Below, one piece after another: positions 1 through 5,297 of a stretch of 5,717 bases of DNA (its first letter is position 1; each line of letters opens with the position of its first letter). A program made the translations under genes and the position numbers. The notes beneath the pieces were generated by a model, which worked only from the letters and a program-made list of their open reading frames with translations, made no database searches and was not told where the DNA came from. This DNA comes from Candidatus Bipolaricaulota bacterium (GTDB lineage Bacteria > Bipolaricaulota > Bipolaricaulia > Bipolaricaulales > Bipolaricaulaceae), in the NCBI GenBank assembly GCA_027027485.1, contig JALVLL010000040.1:1-5717 (forward strand), in the 5' to 3' direction.

Positions 1-520
1 CCCTCTCCCCCTCCACCCAGGCGAGGTAGTCCCCGGGGAGGATCCCCTCGTCCTTCGCCCGCTGGATGAGGGATATCACCGGCTGGACGAAGCGGAGAGG
101 GTTCCGGGCGGCCCGGGGCCTGAACCTCTTCAGGGGGAGCCGCCAGAGGTTATCCAGGAGAAAGATCCGCTGGTCCCACTCATCTAGCACCTTGAAGTCG
201 TGGGGGAGCTTGGCCAGGGGGGCGTTCTCCTGGAGGATCCGCTGGCACACCGAGTGATACGTGGAGACCCAGGCATCGAGGGCCGCGTACCCCACCCACT
301 CGTAAGCCCGATCCAACATCTCCTCCGCGGCCCGCTCGGTGAAGGTGAAGACCAGGAGCTGACTGGGCCTCTGGACGAACCCTTCCGCGATGAGGAAGGC
401 CACCCTCCTTGTGATGATGGTGGTCTTCCCGGTGCCCACCCCCGCCAGGACGAGGAGCGGCCCCCGGCCGTGGGTGACCGCCTCCTTCTGCCTGGGGTTG
501 AGGCCCTCCAGGATCTCCAT
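1..520 (-). CDS. UvrD/PcrA-type superfamily 1 DNA helicase, N-terminal part (truncated by window edge)
   Basis: This is the first 173 codons of an ATP-dependent 3'-5' DNA helicase of the UvrD/Rep/PcrA group; the rest lies beyond position 1. Visible motifs, in family order, are the Q-motif LNPRQKEAV (residues 7-15), Walker A AGVGTGKTT (26-34, catalytic Lys32), motif Ia FTFTERAAEEM (58-68) and motif Ib STYHS (86-90). Motifs II to VI are off the window. Walker A has Val28 where UvrD proteins usually have Ala. The stretch after motif Ib, with a VLDEWDQ segment and then an IQRAKDEG segment (about 152-159), resembles a UvrD-like subgroup often fused to a C-terminal PD-(D/E)XK nuclease; that is from memory and the C-terminus cannot be seen. 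The ATG at 520 was chosen because the Q-motif begins six residues later, as is usual. It has no Shine-Dalgarno sequence but has a -10-like box just upstream. The gene lies 32 bp after a DNA glycosylase on the same strand, suggesting a repair role. Confidence 0.9.
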   Translation of the reverse strand, partial: MEILEGLNPRQKEAVTHGRGPLLVLAGVGTGKTTIITRRVAFLIAEGFVQRPSQLLVFTFTERAAEEMLDRAYEWVGYAALDAWVSTYHSVCQRILQENAPLAKLPHDFKVLDEWDQRIFLLDNLWRLPLKRFRPRAARNPLRFVQPVISLIQRAKDEGILPGDYLAWVEGER

Positions 521-526
521 CGGGAA

Positions 527-532
527 AGTATA
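527..532 (-). promoter_or_regulatory. -10 box TATACT of a probable leaderless promoter for the helicase gene
   Basis: On the minus strand TATACT (532 to 527) stands 6 nt before the helicase ATG at 520, so transcription would begin at or within a base of the start codon. It sits in an AT-rich island inside very GC-rich sequence. No clear -35 hexamer is seen at 16-18 bp; that stretch is the TA-rich end of the upstream glycosylase gene. No purine-rich ribosome binding site lies before the ATG. Function is inferred from position and consensus only. Confidence 0.5.
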
Positions 533-552
533 ACCGCGGGCCCGCCGCCGAT

Positions 553-1209
553 TTATTTGCCATTTACAAAATCACAGCGGGCGGAGAGGGGACAATCAGT
601 GCAGCGTGGGCGTGCCCGGCAGTGCTCCTTCCCGTGGCGCACCAGGAGGGCGTGGTACTCCTTGTAGAGATCGGGATCGCGCGGGAGACTTTCCTCGAAC
701 ATCCGCTTGAGCTCTTCATACAGCTCGTCGCCCCGGATGAGCCCGAGGCGCGAGAGGATCCTGCGGGTGTAGGCGTCTATCACGAAGGAGGGCTTCCCCG
801 CGGCATAGAGGGCGATGGAGTCGGCCGTCTCGGGTCCGATCCCCGGGACGGAAAGGAGTTCCTCCCGGAGCCTCCGCAGGGGGAGGGAGAAGAGCCCCTC
901 GAGCCCTCCGTGCTTCCCGATGAGCCCCAGGAAGGCCCGCAGCCTCCGGGCCTTTTGGCGGAAGAAGCCCGCGGGGCGGATGAGCCGCGCTATCTCGGCC
1001 TCCGAAAGCCGGGAAAGCGCTTCCGGGGAGAGGACGCCGGCGGCCTTCAGGTTCGCGATGGCCCGGGCGGCGTTTCCCCAGTTGGTGGCCTGGGTGAGGA
1101 TGGCGCCCACGGCCACCTCGAAGGCGCTCTCCCCGGGCCACCAACCCTGGGGTCCATAGGCGCTGAGGAGTTCCCGGAAGATCGCGAGGAGGACCTCCCC
1201 TTTTCCCAC
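553..1209 (-). CDS. Endonuclease III-related HhH-GPD DNA glycosylase with Fe-S cluster motif (COG2231 / MagIII-like)
   Basis: This 218-residue base-excision-repair glycosylase would remove damaged bases from DNA. The hairpin-helix-hairpin is VPGIGPETAD (121-130), followed by the conserved catalytic Asp145 in VIDAYTRR (143-150). The position of the Schiff-base lysine of true Nth (LPGVGRKTAN) is Glu127. That substitution is typical of the COG2231 group, which includes Helicobacter MagIII, a 3-methyladenine glycosylase. It predicts a monofunctional enzyme without AP-lyase activity. AILTQATNWGN (36-46), RPAGFF (78-83) and EYHALLVRHGKEHC (184-197) also fit this group. Four cysteines (197, 203, 206, 212) in a C-x5-C-x2-C-x5-C pattern should bind a [4Fe-4S] cluster, which MagIII itself lacks; classic Nth has x6 in the first gap. 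The GTG start at 1209 has no Shine-Dalgarno sequence but a -10-like box 8 nt upstream. The helicase gene follows 32 bp downstream. Family assignment is firm; the exact substrate is unknown. Confidence 0.92.
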   Translation of the reverse strand: MGKGEVLLAIFRELLSAYGPQGWWPGESAFEVAVGAILTQATNWGNAARAIANLKAAGVLSPEALSRLSEAEIARLIRPAGFFRQKARRLRAFLGLIGKHGGLEGLFSLPLRRLREELLSVPGIGPETADSIALYAAGKPSFVIDAYTRRILSRLGLIRGDELYEELKRMFEESLPRDPDLYKEYHALLVRHGKEHCRARPRCTDCPLSARCDFVNGK

Positions 1210-1217
1210 GGGCCCGG

Positions 1218-1223
1218 ATTTTA
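1218..1223 (-). promoter_or_regulatory. -10 box TAAAAT of a probable leaderless promoter for the glycosylase gene
   Basis: On the minus strand TAAAAT (1223 to 1218) lies 8 nt before the GTG at 1209, giving an expected 5' leader of 0-2 nt. The bases between box and start are G/C only and hold no Shine-Dalgarno sequence. No good -35 match is visible. The region where one would fall overlaps the -35-like element of the opposite promoter for holB. Confidence 0.5.
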
Positions 1224-1234
1224 TCCCGCCGCGG

Positions 1235-1263
1235 CTGAAAAGACCGCCCTTCGGGGGTATCTT
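1235..1263 (+). promoter_or_regulatory. Probable leaderless promoter for holB (-35-like CTGAAA, -10 TATCTT)
   Basis: CTGAAA at 1235-1240 matches the TTGACA consensus at four of six positions. It is followed by a 17-bp spacer and TATCTT at 1258-1263, which keeps the TAnnnT core. The -10 box ends 8 nt before the holB ATG, so the transcript would start at or just before the codon. The purines touching the ATG (AAAGG, 1267-1271) are too close to act as a normal Shine-Dalgarno sequence. Confidence 0.5.
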
Positions 1264-1271
1264 CCCAAAGG

Positions 1272-2144
1272 ATGGGCACCCCGTTGCTTTTCGTCGGCGA
1301 GTGGGCGGAGATCGCGGCCCGGGAGGAGGCGGCCCGGGCCTTGGGCCTCGGATCCTTCCCCCAGGCCCATCCCGACCTCATGGTCCTCGCCCCATCGGGA
1401 GGAGGCACCATCGGGATCGAGGCGGTGAGGGAGGCCATCGCCTGGGTCCGCTACCGACCGCTTATGGCCCCGGCGAAGGTGGTGCTCATCGGGCCCGCGG
1501 AGCGTCTCACCCACGAGGCAGCTAGCGCCCTCCTCAAATCCCTGGAGGAGGCTCCCGAGTACACACGCTATGTCCTCTTCGCCTCCTCCGCGGATCGCGT
1601 CCTCCCCACCGTGAGGTCCCGCTGCCGCCCTGTCCGGCCGCGTATAGGCCGCTCCTGGTGGGAGGGGAAGCTCGCGGAGCTTGGATACGGGCCGGAGGAG
1701 CGGGATTACCTCCTTGGCCTCCTGGACTTGGACCCCGCGGCCCTGGAGGGGTTCCTCTCGGAGCGGCGCCATCCCCTGGAGGAGGAACGCTCCGCCCGGG
1801 AGGAGATGGAGGGACTTCCCCCGGGGGAGCTCATCGCGCGGTTCATCGCCTACTCCCGCGACCCCATCCGCCGCCGAGTGGCGGCCTCCCTCTTCCTCGA
1901 GCGGATCCATGAGGTCACGGTCGCGGAGCTCTTCTCCGCGGCCGAGAGGCTCTCCCGGGCCGGGAGGGAGGCCTCCTCGAGGTTCCTTGCCGAGTGCCTC
2001 GGGTTCCTTTACAGTGCCGGAAAAGCCACGGGGGATCTCGCGCGGAAGGTCTCCCTGGCCAAAGGAGAGATCGAAGCGAACGCGAACACGAGGCTCCTTT
2101 TGGAGACGGTGCTCTTGGGGTGGAAATGGGAACGACCACGGTGA
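1272..2144 (+). CDS. holB: DNA polymerase III delta' subunit (clamp loader), short form
   Basis: This 290-residue protein is the delta' subunit of the replicative clamp loader, which helps load the beta sliding clamp. The AAA+ core reads in family order: HPD (33-35), IGIEAVREA (47-55), KVVLIGPAERLTHEAASALL (69-88), KSLEEAP (89-95) and the SRC arginine-finger motif (116-118). The C-terminal helical collar ends with NANTRLLLETVLL (270-282), as in other delta' proteins. It lacks a P-loop, which is normal for a non-hydrolysing delta', but it also lacks the four-cysteine zinc module usually placed before HPD. HPD comes at residue 33 rather than about 70. The ATG at 1272 is the only possible start: an in-frame TGA lies at 1236-1238, with no ATG, GTG or TTG between. 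The gene overlaps ricT, the same neighbour order as in Bacillus. A role as a general clamp-loader-like ATPase is less likely because holB-ricT linkage is conserved. Confidence 0.9.
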   Translation: MGTPLLFVGEWAEIAAREEAARALGLGSFPQAHPDLMVLAPSGGGTIGIEAVREAIAWVRYRPLMAPAKVVLIGPAERLTHEAASALLKSLEEAPEYTRYVLFASSADRVLPTVRSRCRPVRPRIGRSWWEGKLAELGYGPEERDYLLGLLDLDPAALEGFLSERRHPLEEERSAREEMEGLPPGELIARFIAYSRDPIRRRVAASLFLERIHEVTVAELFSAAERLSRAGREASSRFLAECLGFLYSAGKATGDLARKVSLAKGEIEANANTRLLLETVLLGWKWERPR

Positions 2145-2953
2145 GGAAGCTGGTCGGATGGAACGACTGCCACGCCGCTCGGGTGCCCGAGGGGGCTTCC
2201 CCCAAGCCCGGGGAGGTGTGGCTCGAGGAGGAGGACGGGAGGACCTGGCTCGTGGAGGTGAGGGCCTGCCGGGCCCCCGGGGAAGGGGGGAAGGCGGTCC
2301 TCGTGAGGCCCGCGGAGGAACGGGAGATCCATGCCTTCCAGGAGGGGCAGCGCATCGCCGAGGACCGGCGGCGCATCGCCCAGAGGGAGGCCCGCGCCAT
2401 GAAGCTCCCCATGCGGTTCGTGGCCGCGGAACAGTCCCTCCATGGCGACTTCATCCGCCTCTTCTTCATCTCCCCCCAGAGGGTGGACTTCAGGAAGTTG
2501 GTGCGGAACCTCTCCCGTGCCTTTCAGGCCAGGGTGGAGCTCCGGCAGATAGGGCCACGGGATGCCGCCAGGATGGTTGGGGGAATAGGGGTCTGCGGCC
2601 GGGAGCTCTGCTGCAGCACCTTCCTGGGGGAGTTCAAGTCCATCACCCTGAAGATGGCCTTCGATCAGAGCCTGGTCATCGCCCCCCAGAGGATGACCGG
2701 CCCCTGCGGGAGGCTCAGGTGCTGCCTTGCCTACGAGCACCCCTTCTACCGGGAGCTCCTCCGGGGGCTTCCCAAGGTGGGGAAGCGGGTATCCTCCGGG
2801 GAAACCACGGGGAGGGTGGTCTCATACAACATCTTCACCCGCACCGCGGTGATCGAACAGAAGGACGGGACCAAGGTCGAGGTCCCCTGGGACCGTATCA
2901 GGCCCCTTTCGCCATCGCAGGAGGAACCCCCACCAGCTGAACCGTCTGGGTAG
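2126..2953 (+). CDS. ricT: PSP1-domain protein RicT (YaaT family), Fe-S-binding factor
   Basis: This 275-residue protein of the PSP1/YaaT family is cytoplasmic. In Bacillus subtilis RicT works with RicA and RicF in a complex carrying [4Fe-4S] clusters that promotes RNase Y-dependent mRNA maturation and affects sporulation and biofilm control. The family core is clear: RVDFRKLVRNLSRAF (119-133), ELRQIGPRDAARM (138-150), then GVCGRELCCSTFL (155-167) and GPCGRLRCCLAYEH (192-205). Six cysteines (157, 162, 163, 194, 199, 200) make two C-x4-CC clusters, matching the cysteines known to ligate Fe-S in RicT. A charged helix occupies about 61-95; the proline-rich tail (261-275) is poorly conserved. I chose ATG 2126, preceded by GGGGTGG at 2117-2123, giving a 19-bp overlap with holB. 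GTG 2141 would give a 4-bp GTGA overlap and is a real alternative. The reading frame is open further upstream, but those residues do not look like the family. Its 3' end overlaps the convergent channel gene. Confidence 0.9.
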   Translation: MGTTTVRKLVGWNDCHAARVPEGASPKPGEVWLEEEDGRTWLVEVRACRAPGEGGKAVLVRPAEEREIHAFQEGQRIAEDRRRIAQREARAMKLPMRFVAAEQSLHGDFIRLFFISPQRVDFRKLVRNLSRAFQARVELRQIGPRDAARMVGGIGVCGRELCCSTFLGEFKSITLKMAFDQSLVIAPQRMTGPCGRLRCCLAYEHPFYRELLRGLPKVGKRVSSGETTGRVVSYNIFTRTAVIEQKDGTKVEVPWDRIRPLSPSQEEPPPAEPSG

Positions 2954-3956
2954 GGAAGGCGAACTCGATCTCGGCCTCCTCGAAACGCCGCTTTATCTCC
3001 AGGTTGATCTCCTCCGTGGCCTTGAGGAACTCTTCCCAGTCGGTGTACTTGCACCAATGGACCACCTCGATGTTTAGGGAATAGGGGCCGTACTCCTTGA
3101 AGTAGGCCCGGTAATTGGCGGTGCTGGGGTGGTTCGCCAGGATCTCCCGGAGGATCCTTAGGGCCTCCAGGATCTTCTCATAGGGCGTGTCGTACACGAT
3201 CCCGATGACGAACTGGTTCTTGATGGTGGGGCGTTTGGCGACGTTGTTGATCACCGTGTTGGCCATGGTGCGGTTGGGGATGGAGACCAGGGTCCCGTCC
3301 AGGGTACGGACCCGGGTGGAGCGGAGGCCGATGGCCTCGATGGTCCCCTTTATCCCCAGCTGGTCGAAGTCCACCCGGTCACCCACCTCACAGGGTCGGT
3401 CCACCAGGATCGCCAAAGCCCCGATGAAGTTGGACAGGGTTTCCTGGGCCGCGAGGGCCACGGCCAGGCCCCCGATCCCCAGCCCCGCCAGGAGGCTCGT
3501 CACGTTGTAGCCCAGGTTCTGCAGGATGAGGAGGACCCCGATGGCCCAGATGAAGATCTTGATCACCCGGGAGAGGATGGGGATCACCTGGTCGTCGAGC
3601 CGTGTCTCGGTGCGGCGGGCCCGCTCCCTCCAGATGGAGAAAAGGAGATCGGTGATCTTGGTGACGATGTAGATGAACAACACCGTGAAGGCGGCGACGA
3701 ATACCCCCCTCACCACCCCGGCGGCGGCCTCGGGGAGGACGAAGAGGTTGACCCCGGCCCAGAGGGCGAGGAGGTAGAGGACCCCTCCCAAGGGCCTCCT
3801 CAGCAGCCCCCGGATGACCTTGGCGATCCCCTCGGGCAGGGGCCTCATCCTGAGGAAACGCTCGCCCACCCATCGCAGGGCGGCATGTACCACGACCGCG
3901 AGGAGGATCAGGCCGAAGAAAGCCCCGTATTTCCAGACCGGATTGCCGAAAAGCAT
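2898..3956 (-). CDS. MscS-family small-conductance mechanosensitive ion channel
   Basis: This 352-residue inner-membrane channel should open under membrane tension to release solutes during hypo-osmotic shock. Hydrophobic segments lie near residues 8-28, 54-74, 84-106 and 130-148. The pore-lining helix follows at about 152-185 and has the small-residue pattern typical of MscS (GLGIGGLAVALAAQETLSNF, 158-177). The beta domain comes next: RPCEVGDRV (187-195), IEAIGLRSTRVRTLDG (206-221) and VSIPN (224-228), all family hallmarks. A C-terminal alpha/beta domain runs from about 245 to 335. The length is between E. coli MscS (286) and the larger multi-helix members, with about two extra N-terminal helices. 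Its ATG directly follows the hflX TAG stop, and GGAGG at 3962-3966 (5-nt spacer) lies inside hflX, so translation is probably coupled. Its 3' end overlaps ricT on the other strand by 56 bp. The family call is firm; ion selectivity and physiological trigger are unknown. Confidence 0.93.
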   Translation of the reverse strand: MLFGNPVWKYGAFFGLILLAVVVHAALRWVGERFLRMRPLPEGIAKVIRGLLRRPLGGVLYLLALWAGVNLFVLPEAAAGVVRGVFVAAFTVLFIYIVTKITDLLFSIWRERARRTETRLDDQVIPILSRVIKIFIWAIGVLLILQNLGYNVTSLLAGLGIGGLAVALAAQETLSNFIGALAILVDRPCEVGDRVDFDQLGIKGTIEAIGLRSTRVRTLDGTLVSIPNRTMANTVINNVAKRPTIKNQFVIGIVYDTPYEKILEALRILREILANHPSTANYRAYFKEYGPYSLNIEVVHWCKYTDWEEFLKATEEINLEIKRRFEEAEIEFAFPTQTVQLVGVPPAMAKGA

Positions 3957-5297
3957 CTACGCCTCCATCAGCACCAAACCCGGGATCCCCTTGAGCCGGG
4001 GAAGCTCGGAGCTGGGCACCACAAGACGTACCACTATCCCCCGCTCCCCGTTGCCGATAACCTCGAGCCTACCTAGCTTCCCCAGGACCCCCAATACGCC
4101 GCTTTTCTCGTAGGGGACCAGCGCTTTAAGGTCCACCCACCGGTCCCCCAGTGCCTCGATGATAGCACGCTTCAGCTCATCCATCCCCCACCCGTGCTTC
4201 GCCGAGACCTCGACGTAGTTCCCCAGCTCGAGCTTCAGTTCCTCCAGGAGCCCCTCCTGACGGGAGTCCCGCACCAAGTCCACCTTGTTCAGGACGTGGA
4301 GCACCGGCGGCCTGGGCTCGCCCGGGGAGAAGACCTCTTCGGCCAGGATCCTTCCCACCGCCCGGAAGTGCTCCATCACCCTGGGGGAGGAAGCATCGAG
4401 GACGTTCAAGAGGAGGTCCGCCTCCCGGGCGGACTCCATGGTGGCCCGGAAGGCGGGGATGAGCTGGTGGGGGAGCTTCCGGATGAAACCCACGGTGTCA
4501 CTCAGGAGCACGAAGTGCCCGGCCTCCAGGGCCACCTTGCGGACCTTGGTATCCAGGGTGGCGAAGAGCTTGTCCTCCACCAGGACGTCCTCGCCGGTGA
4601 GGCGCCGGAAGAGGGTGGACTTCCCGGAGTTGGTGTAGCCCACGATGGCCACCTGGGGGAGGTGAGAGGACTTCCTGCGCTTCCTGCGGATCTCCCGGAC
4701 GCGGTCCGCCTCCTTCAGGGCCCGGCGGATGGCCTGGATGCGCCGCTTTACCTTCCGGCGCTCGATCTCCATCTTGGTCTCGCCCGGCCCCATGGTCCCG
4801 ATCCTTCCGCCCGGGTTGGTGAGGGCCTTCCCCCATCCGCGCATCCGGGGAAGCAGGTACTCCAGCTGCGCCAGCTCCACCGCGAGCTCCGCCTCCCTTG
4901 TGCCGGCCCTCTGGGCGAAGATGTCCAGGATGAGCTGGGAGCGATCGATGATCTTGAGGCCGGTTATCTCCTCGAGGTTACGGGCCTGGTCCGGGGAGAG
5001 CTGGTCGTTGAAGATGGCGGTATCGGCCCCGAGGGCCGCGGCCAGGTCCCGGAGCTCCTCGGCCTTGCCCCGGCCGATGAAGGTGGCGGGATCGGGGCGG
5101 GAACGCCGTTGGGTGAGGTGCCCCACCACCAGCACCCCGGCGGTGTAGGCCAGGGCCCTGAGCTCGTCGAAGGTCTCCCACTCCTCCTCGGCCGAACCCA
5201 GGGGGATGATCCCCACCAGGACCGCCCGCTCGCCCCCGTAGACCCGGGCCCGCTTTCCCAGGTAATCCTCGATCAGGTACTTGTGTCCTCCAGCCAT
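3957..5297 (-). CDS. hflX: GTPase HflX
   Basis: This 446-residue, ribosome-associated GTPase belongs to the Obg-HflX superfamily; in E. coli HflX splits stalled 70S ribosomes during heat stress. The N-terminal HflX domain includes DPATFIGRGKAEEL (69-82), NDQLSPDQARNLE (97-109) and DRSQLILDIFAQRA (118-131). The HflX signature GPGETKMEIERR (170-181) precedes a basic coiled segment (182-209). G motifs are GYTNSGKST (220-228), ATLDT (246-250), DTVG (267-270), NKVD (337-340) and SAK (365-367), so GTP binding should be intact. A C-terminal domain covers about 388-446. The ATG at 5297 has GGAG at 5305-5308 (7-nt spacer) and overlaps the murA 3' end by 25 bp; the conserved core (ERAVLVG, 23-29) begins shortly after it. 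The stop codon abuts the channel gene start, so murA, hflX and the channel gene probably share a transcript whose promoter is outside the window. Confidence 0.96.
   Translation of the reverse strand: MAGGHKYLIEDYLGKRARVYGGERAVLVGIIPLGSAEEEWETFDELRALAYTAGVLVVGHLTQRRSRPDPATFIGRGKAEELRDLAAALGADTAIFNDQLSPDQARNLEEITGLKIIDRSQLILDIFAQRAGTREAELAVELAQLEYLLPRMRGWGKALTNPGGRIGTMGPGETKMEIERRKVKRRIQAIRRALKEADRVREIRRKRRKSSHLPQVAIVGYTNSGKSTLFRRLTGEDVLVEDKLFATLDTKVRKVALEAGHFVLLSDTVGFIRKLPHQLIPAFRATMESAREADLLLNVLDASSPRVMEHFRAVGRILAEEVFSPGEPRPPVLHVLNKVDLVRDSRQEGLLEELKLELGNYVEVSAKHGWGMDELKRAIIEALGDRWVDLKALVPYEKSGVLGVLGKLGRLEVIGNGERGIVVRLVVPSSELPRLKGIPGLVLMEA
3962..3966 (-). promoter_or_regulatory. Shine-Dalgarno GGAGG for the MscS-family gene
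   Basis: GGAGG on the minus strand lies 5 nt before the channel ATG and within the last codons of hflX. It supports the ATG at 3956 as the start. It also shows that this organism uses ordinary Shine-Dalgarno initiation for genes inside operons, unlike the three leaderless-looking starts in the left half. Confidence 0.75.

Noticed and set aside
1247..1256. CCC-TTCG-GGG hairpin between the holB -35 and -10 elements
   Set aside because: The stem is only 3 bp and has no following T-run, so it is not a terminator. It is most likely chance in GC-rich sequence.
622..1428. 268-codon plus-strand open frame opposite the glycosylase
   Set aside because: It is an antisense shadow of the glycosylase and of the promoter region, with low-complexity translation and no recognisable domain.
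1994..2125. Upstream extension of ricT by 44 codons
   Set aside because: The extra residues lie entirely inside holB, are rich in Arg, Gly and Ser and do not resemble the start of YaaT proteins. The frame is open only because of GC-rich codon use.
1681..2940. 419-codon plus-strand open frame across holB and ricT
   Set aside because: It is a shifted frame of both genes. The translation is rich in Arg, Gly, Pro and Ser without domains, and both genes in their own frames have full family motifs.
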